Origin: Pinus tabuliformis
Taxonomy: Eukaryota > Streptophyta > Pinopsida > Pinales > Pinaceae
Reading direction: 5' to 3'
NCBI GenBank assembly: GCA_031772625.1
Contig: CM062815.1
Location: 607,927,918 to 607,991,917 of the forward strand
DNA length: 64,000 nucleotides
A program made the translations under genes and the position numbers. The notes beneath the pieces were generated by a model. That model worked only from the letters and a program-made list of their open reading frames with translations, searched no databases and was not told the DNA's origin. Positions 36,231-47,329 of the stretch are shown here, piece by piece; position 1 is the stretch's first letter, and each line of letters opens with the position of its first letter.

Positions 36231-37661
36231 TGATCTATTTTTATTGTTAGTTTATGTTGTGCTAATAGCAATTATAGATTTCTAAACATATGCTTGCTTA
36301 TTTCTTCTTGTACTGAGGTTTCATTAGCTGTTTGTGTATGTAATCAGGTGAAATTCCTTAAGTTTAAAAATACATTCATGAGAAAAATAGCTTCAAAAAC
36401 AATTACTGAACAAAAAACATAAAAGTATATCAAACCATCAAAGAGACACTTTAACGTAGTGTTTTGATGAAGGAGTTCACCCCTCCTAGGCTACATCTCC
36501 TTGGTACAGCTTCCATGGATTGGGCCTCTGTATTAGCTCAATATGGAAAAATTTTGTTTTATAGTGCTCTATGGATCCTGATACCTGCAAAAATGTGTTC
36601 AGAATGTCCAAATTAGCCAAGTACACCTCTTCCTGAGCTCAATGTGGTCGAAACTTGCTTTCTCTATGACTCAAACAATCGTTTCCTAGAATAACTCCTC
36701 TAATTTTGGAATAACTTCAGTTAGAGACGCTAAATGTGGAGGCGGACCCGAAATTAGTGGTTACACCAAACTTCCACCATTTTAAACTACATTTAATTAG
36801 TGTTAAGTCGATTTTAAATTGTGGACACATGCTGCATTTTTTGGAATTTGTCGGAACCCGTCGGATAAACTGTAACAGTGACTGCTTTGTGGTGTTCACA
36901 TGTGGATTTAACATTGTATTAACCATCGCAGGTTTGTTTGTTGTGCAGTTAACATAGCCGCCTGCCCAACCGTTGCGGTAACACTCTTTGCATTCACATG
37001 GGAGACTGTTGCGGTGTTGGTGAACTGTTCACCGGGTTAAAACTAATCGTAACCACGTTGTGTGTTGTTGCGATTACATGTGGATAGCTGGCCCTCCTAA
37101 TTTCCCATTCCAAAACCACTATACTTTAAATAAATGCGGAAAGCTATACAATTAAGTGACAATGGATAGAGAAGGGGGTTAAGGCTTGTGGTATATGTGC
37201 TGGAGGTCATGGGTTTGACCCCGAATTCCACCAAAATTTTGTTGAACTACATTCTGCTTAGCTACTAGGAGGTTCCACGTGGCGGCCTCTAGGCTTGCCA
37301 CGTGGCATTCTTTCATTGGCCCAAATACAAACTAGTAAGATTGCACAAAAACACCACCTGTGTAACCCAATGAAATGATGCCACTTGTCCATATATGATT
37401 TGTTGTTGAACATCATTGACCCTGCCTAGTCACTTTTCATGTCAATAGTATGGATTGCTAACTGTTCAGTGACTAGGAATGTTTTTTGCAATTTTCGCGT
37501 GTTTAGCAAAGCGGTTAGAACACAATAACTTTCTCATATGAACTCGGTTTTTGGCAAAACAAGTTGCGTTAGGATTGTTTTTCCGAGACAGATGCGGTCA
37601 TTTAGGTTTCAAGCCATTCTGAGAACTTTGAGTTTTGAGCTAAATACTAAGCACCTCATCA
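36231..37661. mobile_element. Solo-LTR-like element (1.43 kb, TG...CA, ATACT duplication)
   Basis: Starts TGATCTATTTTTATTG and ends GCACCTCATCA. ATACT lies on both sides (36226-36230 and 37662-37666), and the site is empty in ORF1 copy 2 near 19165. No coding domain is recognised; a 73-residue frame at 36736 is unremarkable. The stretch GGAGTTCACCCCTC...GGCTACATCTC (36473-36503) and following bases recur at 63165-63230, in an element at the right edge that also starts TGATCTAT. The layout fits a solo LTR of a family with a long LTR. Confidence 0.65.
37145..37235 (+). other. tRNA-like segment inside the solo-LTR-like element
   Basis: GGGTTAAGGCTTGTGG resembles an A box and GTCATGGGTTTGACCCCG resembles a B box, spaced roughly as in a tRNA gene. 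It does not fold into a convincing tRNA by eye. It may be an old SINE or a chance match. Confidence 0.3.
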
Positions 37662-38979
37662 ATACTCATGATCATAAGTTGAGGCATTAATTCTTTTCCT
37701 TTCCTTTGAAATGATGCCATGGGATCATAGTGCCAAATGTCTCCCATTTCAAAATTTAGTTCCTTTAACAAATCTTCAACTGAATGAAAGGCTTGTTTGG
37801 TATTTATAATGAAAGGGCCTATTTTCTTACCTAATTTGAACATATAACCTTTCTTTGTAGGAAAAAAGTGGATTTGATCCACATGTAGGCTTTGCCTGAT
37901 GAATTCCAAGGAAAATATTCTCATGGGAATAAAGATAGGTAAATGGTAAGGAGGAATAACACACTCATAAACCCTAATTTCAATGTAATCCTTGAATAAG
38001 TACGAGTCACCGACCCTGGTATCTTTGCTGAGCTGAAGGATTTATTTTTGATGGGGAAAAATCCTTGTGGGAGAGGCATTGTGAATAATTTTTTATGTTG
38101 TAGCCATATATGTAGATATGAATTGGGGAAAACCCTCATTGTTTGTTTCTTCCTGAGAACAAAATCCCAGTCAAAGACATAATTTCTCTATTTATGGGAG
38201 TCCAGGAGACTGAGGCAAAAGTATTCAAAGTCATCCACATGGGTGTATAAGAATAAATAAATAAGAATGTAATATCTAAAGAATGTAGTCATAGGAAAAT
38301 GGTGCAGCTGGAATTTAATGGATTCAACAAGGAATGAAAGTATATCGAAAGCATGGCCTGGCTGCATCATCACTCTCAAAAACCCTATGGCAGCTTTGCT
38401 AACATTAGTAGTATAGCCTTCCCCAAGAAGTTGGGCAATCACCATGAGGATGGATTGTACTACTTTTATAAACATAGGTATAGGAAAAGCGTCAGTAATT
38501 GGAAAGGATTGGTGTCCAGGAGCCAAAAATATATGTAAGAAAGCTTGTTGTTTCCCCACTGGAAGAGTGTTATGGTTATAGAATAGGGTAATTTCAGTAA
38601 ATTTTTCAGAGTCAAGAGAAACTGGGTACACCAAATCCTTTTGGATTAGTTCTGGAGTTATCTCCCGGATCTTCAATGTAGTAGACGATATAAAGCAATT
38701 TTTGTCTTCAACATAAGATGCGACAAGCCATGAAATAAACTCCAAAAAATGATAGATAGATGGTGCAATTTGGTAATACAACCATGAATCCACTACCCTA
38801 AAGGGGTCTTCTCCCTTGAAATGGTGATCATACATGTCAAAATGGAGGTTTGAAAGGTGGTAGGGGTATGGCAAGTCATAGATTTGAGATTTTGTGTCCA
38901 TGAGAGGCTCAATGTTCGAAGAGGGTTTAATCTCTTGTGGTTTAGGGGTTTTTGGCGCAGGCTCCTTCATTTTGAGCAT

Positions 38980-39214
38980 AATGATAAAAACTATAAACAG
39001 AAGCCTATGGGTACCTAGTTGACTAGGTTAGTTTTAAAAAAATGACGTTGAGGAATCTATGGATTGTCTGATAGGAAAAAAACGTCGTGGACCAATGGAG
39101 TGGCAAGAGAGTCGAATGTAGGAAATATAATTTTAAATTCAAATAGTTAAAAGGTATAATTTTTATAGGTGGGATAAAATGGTAACGTGACAACATGTGA
39201 GCTGATGAGAAGGT
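38980..39214 (-). other. E3 leader, part next to ORF1
   Basis: Matches 25491-25750 of the second copy. The minus strand has CCTATAAAAATTATACC near 39160, a TATA-like element about 190 bases from the ORF1 start. E4 is inserted at its right end. The rest of the leader is at 46806-46972 and 50785-50871. Confidence 0.5.
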
Positions 39215-40416
39215 TGTTGGCATTATGATTCAGGTGTTGTCCTTGATGGCAAACCCATTCAGGTGATAAATCAAGAAGGACGCAGGAAATATGTTCAGCA
39301 AGTGCGTCCCCGCAGGCATACCATGCAGAACCCGCGTCCAGGGACGCAGGCCAGCCGTTCAGGAGGTGCGTCCGCCCAGTGCACACATTTCAAGGCAGAG
39401 AAAAGCACGTGGGGGTTTCTTGTGTGGTATCTAGCCGACGGTTTTGTGTTTCTATGGTGTCGACTCGTGATATTGTTCCATGTTTTGGGGAGAAGCTTGC
39501 CTATATAAAGCAGAGGAATTCATTTGCATTAGGCATCATCTTGGTTGAATATCTCTTGGTGAGATCTAGTCCAGATCTATAAGGGCGAATCTTCTAATGG
39601 ACTATGATCTTTATGGCGCATGATCAGATCTGTGGATCTGAGAGTTTGGGTTGGTTCTGAAGTCCTCATATTTCTTATATCTGAAGGGACGCAGGTTCAG
39701 TGAAGGGCAAGTGCGCCGGGATGCGGTACAGTAAAGGCTCAGGTGCGTCTCTGAGGCAAAGGACGCGGCGCGACTGTGTTATTGGGTGCGTCTCTGAAGC
39801 GAAAGACGCGGCGCGATAGTTATGCTGGGTGCGTCGGTCGCAGCAAAGCATAGAGGAACAGTGCGTCTGCACGCAGAACAGCAGAAGGTAGACTGCGTCC
39901 AGTCGCAGGCCACAGAAAGAAAATATGCGTCCCTGTCTTAAGATGATCTGTTGACTGTATATTTCTGTTCATAAAGTGCTCTGGGTTGTTTCTGTAATTA
40001 TTGATCTGATATCTGTAGTAGACTGTATCTGTTGTATACTTGTTGATCATTTGATTCTTCATGAAAAGAAGTAGGGGGTTGTAGCTCCCTTCCAGGAGAG
40101 ACTGGAAAACGAGAGAGAGTTGTAGCTCTCTGCAGGTTGCAGCCTGCGTGCTGGTAAAGGACTGCACCAGTACAAAATCATTGTAAAAAGAATTTCTTGA
40201 AAGAAGATAGAGACATATTGCAGCAGGTGGTTTTCTCCCGCATTGGGTTTCCACCTTACATCTTGTGTTCTTTGGTGTGACTGTCTATTTTCTTTATTCG
40301 TGCTCATTGTTTTATGGTATTGATATGCAAGAATAATTCAAAAGATCAAATAAGGAAGATTTGGTAAATTGCTAGATAATACTGATTCACCCCCCCTCTC
40401 AGTATTATTTCCAACA
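39215..40416 (+). repeat. Left LTR of E4
   Basis: TGTTGGCATTATG to TTTCCAACA, 1,202 bases. It has GCCTATATAAAGCAG (TATA box, about 39500) and many GACGC/GCGTC motifs, including two 43-base-spaced units at 39743 and 39786. Confidence 0.95.
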
Positions 40417-40418
40417 AT

Positions 40419-40430
40419 TGGTATCAGAGC
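40419..40430 (+). promoter_or_regulatory. Primer-binding site of E4
   Basis: TGGTATCAGAGC, a perfect match to the complement of the plant initiator tRNA-Met 3' end, two bases after the LTR. Confidence 0.95.
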
Positions 40431-40475
40431 AGGTCCTTCAGAAAAGCTTGATCGCTTGAAGGTAGATCGTTCATC

Positions 40476-43400
40476 ATGAGCAACTACGAGAGAGAAGCAT
40501 CAATCAGGCCACCAGTTTTTGATGGGACAAACTTCAATTATTGGAAGGTAAGAGTTACTGCATATCTTCAATCTCTTGGTACTGAAGTTTGGGACATTGT
40601 AGAAACAGGCTATGCTTTTCCTTCAGCTACTCCTACAGATCCAGCTGAGAAAAAGAAGTATGAAACAAATGCAAAAGCAGTCAGTACTCTATTAGGAAGT
40701 ATATCCCAAACAGAATTCATGAAGGTAATGCACTTCAAATCAGCAAAAGAAATATGGGACAAAATGATCACAAGCTATGAAGGAGATGAACAGGTAAAAC
40801 AAGCTAAACTTCAAACTCTCAGGATTCAATATGAGACTCTCAAGATGTATAATGATGAAAGTGTGGCTAATTATTTTCTTCGGGTAGATGAGATTGTAAA
40901 TTGTATGAAAAATTTGGGTGAAGAAGTAAAGGAGTCTATAGTAGTTCAAAAGATTCTAAGATCATTATCCCCCAAGTTTGAATCCAAAGTATCTGCAATA
41001 GAAGAAAAAGAAAATCTCCGTGTTCTTACTATGTCTCAGCTACATGGAATTCTAACTGCTTATGAAATGAGAAAGGGAGGACCATCAGACAGAAGGGAGG
41101 CTGCTTTTAAAGCATCAGGCAAAGAAGATTACTATGAAGCAAGCCATGATCCAGAAGAAGAAGAAGAAGAATCAAATTTTGTCAGAAATCTTCAAAGAGG
41201 TTCTGGAAGGTTCAGAGGTAAGCTACCTTTCAAATGCTTTGCTTGTGGAAGAGTAGGTCATTATGCTGCAAAATGCTCTTATAAGGATAAAGGAAAGGAA
41301 CCAGTTAGATGGAACAAGAAACAAAGTGCAAATAAGAAAAGCTACTACACCCATGAAGATAGTGATGGCTTATCAAACAGTGATGAAGATGAACAAGGTA
41401 ATAAATATAGATTGTTAATGGCATTTGAAGATGATGATTATGAGGATGCTGTAGATGTGGATAACCTTTATGATGACATTACTAGACTCAAGAGATGTAT
41501 AGAAGAAAAGAACATGATTATTGATACTCTACAATTCCAAATTGATGAAAAGGAAAAACATCTTGAAAAATTAGAAGGTGAAATTGTTGGTCTTAGAAAA
41601 GAAATTGAGAAAACAAAAACTATTAATCTCAAGTTTGTCAAAGGATCTGAAACTTTGGATGAGATTATCAGTGTGCAGCGGTCTCCACTAAATAAGACAG
41701 GTTTGGGCTATAATGGAGAAACTTCTCAAGCATCCACTTCAAAAAGTTATCTTGATGCAGCAAGAAGAAATGAGCAAGAGCACAAGGAAGATCATCAGGT
41801 AAAGCAGGGACAAATGTCAAACAGAAACTATCAGGGGCAATCCAGCTTAAGGGTGAACAAAAGCCACAACCTGCCACAGGTAAAATCTTCTCAATTTGGT
41901 TCAAGAATAGATGAAAATAGAAATTACAATCAGTTGGCTGGTAGATCCAATAATCGCAGAAGCTTCTTCAATGGACAATGCTTTTCTTGCCATAACTTTG
42001 GTCACAAAGCAGCTCAATGTGTTGCGTATAAAACAATCATGACTAGGGAAGCTCAAAAACAAAGAAGTATGACAGGGATTGCAAAAAGGACCTATAACAA
42101 CTTTTCAGCTCTTGAAAATGAAGTTGAATGTTCTATTTGCAATAATTTTGGACATGAAGACTTTGAATGCAGAAGCAGGTTTCCGGAAAGAAAGGTACAA
42201 GAACAGAAAAAGGAACAAGCCTCAGGCACCAAAACATGGAGAATAAAGGAACCTCAAACAGAAAGATGTGGGATAGCATTTTATGCAGAAGGACAAGAAA
42301 ATCTATGGTACATTGACAGTGGATGTTCGAAGCATATGACAGGTGATAAAGAAAAACTTGAGTCTTATTCTAATTTAGAAAAGGGAAAAAAAGTCTCTTT
42401 TGGAAATGATACTCCTGCAACTATAAAAGGAAAAGGTATTGCTCCTTTAAAAGAAGATGTTAAGGCTGGAAATGTTTTGTTTGTTGATGGACTGAAGCAT
42501 AATCTACTAAGTGTCAGCCAGATGTGTGATCAAAGAACCGAGGTTATATTCAGATCAAATGGATGTCTTGTTCGTGATCTTGATACAGGTAAAACAGTTC
42601 TCAAAGGAAAAAGAACTCCAAATAATCTATACATATTTGATGAAGGACAACAACAATGCTATCTAAGCAAGGATGAAGAGCACTGGTTATGGCATCGAAG
42701 GTTGGGACATCTAAGCTTCTCACAAATAAGGAAAGCTTGCAAATATCAGGCAGTTCGCGATCTTCCAGATATCAAAATTCCTGACAACACCATATGCAGA
42801 TCATGTCAGTTTGGAAAACAAACCAGAACTAACTTTCCAGAGAAAGAAGGATCAGCCAGCATGCCTCTTGAGCTAGTACATACAGATGTATGTGGACCAT
42901 TCAGAAAAAGAACACCTAGAGGAGAGGAATACTTGATATTATTTATTGACGATTTCTCCAGGTTTGTTTGGTTAGGACTTATGAAGCACAAAGATGAAGC
43001 ATTCGAAAAATTCAAATCCTTCAAAGCTTTGGTTGAAAATGAATCAGGTCACAAAATTAAGTGCCTCAGATCTGACAGAGGTGGGGAATTTACTTCAAAT
43101 GAATTTTTCGATTTCTGTGATGAACATGGGATAAGGAGAGAATTCTCTACAGCTAGAACTCCTCAGTAAAATGGAGTATTTGAAAGAATGAACAGAACAA
43201 TCCAACAAATGGCTCGTGCTATGCTCGATGAATCAGGAACTCCCGCAACCTTCTGGGGTGAAGCTGCACATGCTGCGGTTATTATTCTCAACAAAACAAA
43301 TGTCCGAGTGAACAGCACTCAAACTCCTCATGAGCTCTGGAGTGGTAAAACTCCTTCGGTAAAGCACTTCAAAATCTTTGGGAGCAAATGCTATATCAAG

Positions 43401-45362
43401 AATACTGAGGAGCAGCTTGGCAAACTTGATCCTAGAGCAGATGAAGGTATTCTTCTTGGCTACTCTCCACATAGCAAAGCATACAAATGCTACAATAAAA
43501 GACTTGGCAGAATTGTTGACAGCATTGATGTAGTGGTTGATGAGAAGGGATACATTCCTAGGCAAATACATCGTGAAGACATCGAAGAAGATGAAAGCTA
43601 CCCTCAAAGACATAATGATGAAGAAGAAGAACCGCAAGAACAATCTCAAGAAGAACCTCACGAAGAAGCAGAAGAACAAACAAGAATAGAAGAAAAGACT
43701 CCATCCAGATATGTTCAAAAGAACCATCCAGAATCTCAGATCATGGGACAGAAAGAAGCAGGTATACAAACTAGAAGAACAGTTGCAGAAGCTTCAAGTT
43801 ATTTGGCATTACTCTCCTCTACTGAACCACAAAATGTGAAAGAGGCATGCAAAGATGAATGTTGGGTGAAAGCAATGGATGAAGAACTTGAGCAAATCGA
43901 AAAGAACAACACTTGGGAGCTGGTTCCTAGACCAAAGGATAAGAATGTTATCGGAACAAAATGGGTCTTCAAAAATAAATTGAATGAAAATGGAGAAGTA
44001 ATTAGAAACAAAGCCAGACTTGTTTGTAAAGGGTATGCACAGCAAGAAGGAATAGACTTTGAAGAAACTTTTGCTCCTGTTGCAAGACTTGAGGCCATCC
44101 GAATGTTCCTTGCTCTCTCAAGTTCTCAGAATTTCAAAGTATTTCAAATGGACGTAAAATCAGCCTTTCTGAATGGAGACTTGGAAGAAGAAGTGTACAT
44201 TGAACAGCCAGATGGGTTCATTCTTGGAAATGATCCAAATCTTGTATGCCGATTGAAAAAGGCTCTCTATGGTCTCAAACAAGCCCCAAGGGCTTGGTAC
44301 TACCGGTTGGACAAATATCTTCATCAACAAGGTTTTTCAAAAGGTTCAGCAGATAGCAATCTATATATAAAAATTGAAAATGACAAATTGCTAATACTTG
44401 TTGTGTATGTAGATGACATTATTTTTGGCAGCAATGAAGAAGCTATGAGTCAAAGCTTTGCCTCAGTCATGCAGAAAGAATTTGAAATGTCCTTGCTAGG
44501 AGAACTGACATACTTTCTTGGTTTGCAAATCCAACAAAAGGAAGGAGGAATCCTTTTATCTCAAACCAAGTATCTCAAGCAGATTTTGAAGAAATATGGC
44601 ATGGAAGATGCAAAACCAGTATGTACGCCCATGGTCACAGGATGTAGTCTCAGTGCAAATGATGAGTCTGCAGCAGTACATCAACCAACCTACAGATCTA
44701 TGATTGGAAGTTTACTATATTTAACAGGTACCCGACCAGACATCATGCATGCAGTTGGAATAGTTGGAAGATTTCAGGCAAATCCAAAGGAGACTCATCT
44801 TCAAGCAGTGAAGAGAATTTTCAAATATCTTCAAGGGACTCAAAATTATGGCTTATGGTATCCTAGAGATACAGATCTCACTCTTCATGCTTATACAGAT
44901 GCAGATTGGGCCGGAAACGTGGATGACAGGAAAAGCACAAGTGGTGGTGCGTTCTTTATGGGTCCCAGACTGGTATCTTGGTTCAGCAAGAAACAGAGTT
45001 CAATTGCCTTGTCTACAGCTGAAGCAGAATATGTTGCTGCTGCATCTTGTTGCACCCAACTCCTTTGGATGATGCAGACTTTGCAGGATTATCAAATCAC
45101 TTGTACACCTCCAATCCCTATCTTATGTGACAACACAAGTGCAATCAGCATCTCAAAGAATCCGGTTATGCATTCAAAAACCAAGCACATACCAATCAAG
45201 TACCATTTTCTCCGGGAACAAGTACTTGAACAGAAGGTCAAGTTGGAGTATGTTCCTTCGAAGGAACAAGTTGCTGATATTTTCACCAAACCGTTGCCCA
45301 GGGACACTTTTGAATACCTCAGGCAAAAGCTGGGGGTTGTTGATGCATCATCCTATTGTTGA
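40476..45362 (+). pseudogene. E4 gag-pol region
   Basis: Copia polyprotein region. gag from 40476 (PPVFDGTNFNYWKVRVTAYL); zinc knuckle CFACGRVGHYAAKC near 41236; a coiled-coil segment near 41480-41620 rich in Lys and Glu; two more knuckle-type segments, CFSCHNFGHKAAQC (about 41980) and CSICNNFGHEDFEC (about 42130); protease with WYIDSGCSKHMTG near 42305; pre-integrase HWLWHRRLGHLS near 42680; integrase with VHTDVCGPF and RSDRGGEF to about 43540; a Glu-rich linker; reverse transcriptase with [29 protein letters not shown] and [11 protein letters not shown]; RNase H with [16 protein letters not shown] and [11 protein letters not shown]; final [13 protein letters not shown] segment. Near whole, about one break. 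Confidence 0.92.
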
Positions 45363-45388
45363 TCATCTTCCTATTGGTGGTATAGGCT

Positions 45389-45597
45389 CAGGGGGAGCAC
45401 ATAATGCATTGTTGGCATTATGGAGAAGGAGATCTTGGAAATAGCTGCAATATGTCTCTATCTCCTTCATGATGGATTTCTGGTTACAGATCTGGAGAAG
45501 CATGAGCATAGGGGGAGCATACCCTTTGCCCTTGATGTCAAAGGGGGAGAATGAAGCTGAAGTTTATATGGTTGCCATCAAGTCCAAAGGGGGAGAT
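45389..45597 (+). promoter_or_regulatory. Four polypurine tracts of E4
   Basis: CAGGGGGAGCA (45389-45399), TAGGGGGAGCAT (about 45509-45520), AAGGGGGAGAA (45541-45551) and CAAAGGGGGAGAT (about 45585-45597), the last abutting the right LTR. Repeated tracts of this form upstream of the 3' LTR are reported as a conserved Sirevirus feature. Confidence 0.85.
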
Positions 45598-46800
45598 TGT
45601 TGGCATTATGATTCAGGTGTTGTCCTTGATGGCAAACCCATTCAGGTGATAAATCAAGAAGGACGCAGGAAATATGTTCAGCAAGTGCGTCCCCGCAGGC
45701 ATACCATGTAGAACCCGCGTCCAGGGACGCAGGCCAGCCGTTCAGGAGGTGCGTCCGCCCAGTGCACACATTTCAAGGCAGAGAAAAGCACGTGGGGGTT
45801 TCTTGTGTGGTATCTAGTCGACGGTTTTGTGTTTCTATGGTGTCGGCTCGTGATATTGTTCCATGTTTTGGGGAGAAGCTTGCCTATATAAAGCAGAGGA
45901 ATTCATTTGCATTAGGCATCATCTTGGTTGAATATCTCTTGGTGAGATCTAGTCCAGATCTATAAGGGCGAATCTTCTAATGGACTATGATCTTTATGGC
46001 GCATGATCAGATCTGTGGATCTGAGAGTTTGGGTTGGTTCTGAAGTCCTCATATTTCTTATATCTGAAGGGACGCAGGTTCAGTGAAGGGCAAGTGCGCC
46101 GGGACGCGGTACAGTAAAGGCTCAGGTGCGTCTCTGAGGCAAAGGACGCGGCGCGACTGTGTTATTGGGTGCGTCTCTGAAGCGAAAGACGCGGCGCGAT
46201 AGTTATGCTGGGTGCGTCGGTCGTAGCAAAGCATAGAGGAACAGTGCGTCTGCACGTAGAACAGCAGAAGGTAGATTGCGTCCAGTCGCAGGCCACAGAA
46301 AGAAAATATGCGTCCCTGTCTTAAGATGATCTGTTGACTGTATATTTCTGTTCATAAAGTGCTCTGGGTTGTTTCTGTAATTATTGATCTGATATCTATA
46401 GTAGACTGTATCTGTTGTATACTTGTTGATCATTTGATTCTTCATGAAAAGAAGTAGGGGGTTGTAGCTCCCTTCCAGGAGAGACTGGAAAACGAGAGAG
46501 AGTTGTAGCTCTCTGCAGGTTGCAGCCTGCGTGCTGGTAAAGGACTGCACCAGTACAAAATCATTGTAAAAAGAATTTCTTGAAAGAAGATAGAGACATA
46601 TTGCAGCAGGTGGTTTTCTCCCGCATTGGGTTTCCACCTTACATCTTGTGTTCTTTGGTGTGACAGTCTATTTTCTTTATTCATGCTCATTGTTTTATGG
46701 TACTGATATGCAAGAATAATTCAAAAGATCAAATAAGGAAGATTTGGTAAATTGCTAGATAATACTGATTCACCCCCCCCTCTTAGTATTATTTCCAACA
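45598..46800 (+). repeat. Right LTR of E4
   Basis: TGTTGGCATTATG to TTTCCAACA, 1,203 bases, about 99% identical to the left LTR; followed by AAGGT. Confidence 0.95.
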
Positions 46801-46805
46801 AAGGT

Positions 46806-46972
46806 GACACATGGGGGTAGGTGATTCGGGTGACGATTGGATGACAAATGGCAGGGGAATACCTTTTACCTTTTACCGCAGTGCTCACTTGTTGAGGTTG
46901 ATGGAACCTTAGTGTGTTTCATGGTGGGCATGGTCCCCACGTTTCTCTAGCAGGTGGAAAAACGAGAGTTGG
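46806..46972 (-). other. E3 leader, middle part
   Basis: Matches about 25740-25815 and neighbouring leader sequence of the second copy (GGGCATGGTCCCCAC is shared with GCAAGCATGGTCCCCACC). It lies between E4 and E5 and ends in the GTTGG duplication of E5. Confidence 0.55.
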
Positions 46973-47305
46973 TGTTATGAAACCAGCTCAAGAAAAGATA
47001 GAAAAGATAGATCAACGCCTTAGAATTCAGCCTCTTCGAGGGGGCAACCTCCTTTACATTACATAAATGAACAATTCTTGGATGATTCAAATGACAAAAC
47101 CTCCTTTCTATATATAAGAGTCTAAGGAGTCACAATATAATCCAGCCGACCTAACAATAATAATATAAAGCCACAAAAATAACAATAGAGGGATTCTATG
47201 GGGCACAGAAATAACAATATGGGGGTAATAGGGGCACAACAATATAAATAAGGGGTATAACTACAATAGTAATGGGGTAATCACTAGTATTATAGGGACC
47301 CAACA
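46973..47305 (-). repeat. 3' LTR of E5 (left)
   Basis: TGTTATGAAACCAGC to GGACCCAACA on the plus strand. It contains TTCTATATATAAGAG. Confidence 0.95.
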
Positions 47306-47329
47306 TGCCCCTCTCCTTCAAAAAAGTGT

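Larger units (their letters stand above)
33124..38979 (-). pseudogene. ORF1 family, copy 3 (broken, with two nested insertions)
   Basis: Minus-strand relative of copies 1 and 2, starting near 38979. Recognisable parts: DMYDHHFKGEDPFRVVDSWL, a hydrophobic middle with YYILIYLFLYTHVDDFEYF, LPIFIPMRIFSLEFIRQ near 37920, KKIGPFIINTKQAFHSVEDL near 37830, NMNSVPLPNKINFHRHVGE near 34880, a coiled-coil-like part near 34200 and LWLVRTLFHTRPNY near 33650. A further coding-like stretch (33369-33124) follows and is not covered by copy 2. It lies upstream of E3 gag and so is the best evidence that ORF1 belongs to a gypsy element. Insertions at 35324-36124 and 36231-37661. Function unknown; many breaks. Confidence 0.6.
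39215..46800 (+). mobile_element. E4: Sirevirus-like Ty1/copia element, young and nearly whole
   Basis: LTRs at 39215-40416 and 45598-46800, AAGGT duplications (39210-39214 and 46801-46805), initiator tRNA-Met primer site, a complete-looking set of gag, protease, integrase, RT and RNase H parts (40476-45362) and four polypurine tracts. Long LTRs, a coiled-coil gag with zinc knuckles and multiple polypurine tracts are hallmarks of Sireviruses. The LTRs differ at about 12 of 1,200 positions (about 1%), mainly transitions, so the insertion is recent. It looks whole apart from about one break. No env-like frame lies between pol and the right LTR. It sits in the E3 leader. Confidence 0.93.

Noticed and set aside
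43233-43769. 178-residue minus-strand frame
   Set aside because: Shadow of the E4 pol region on the opposite strand.
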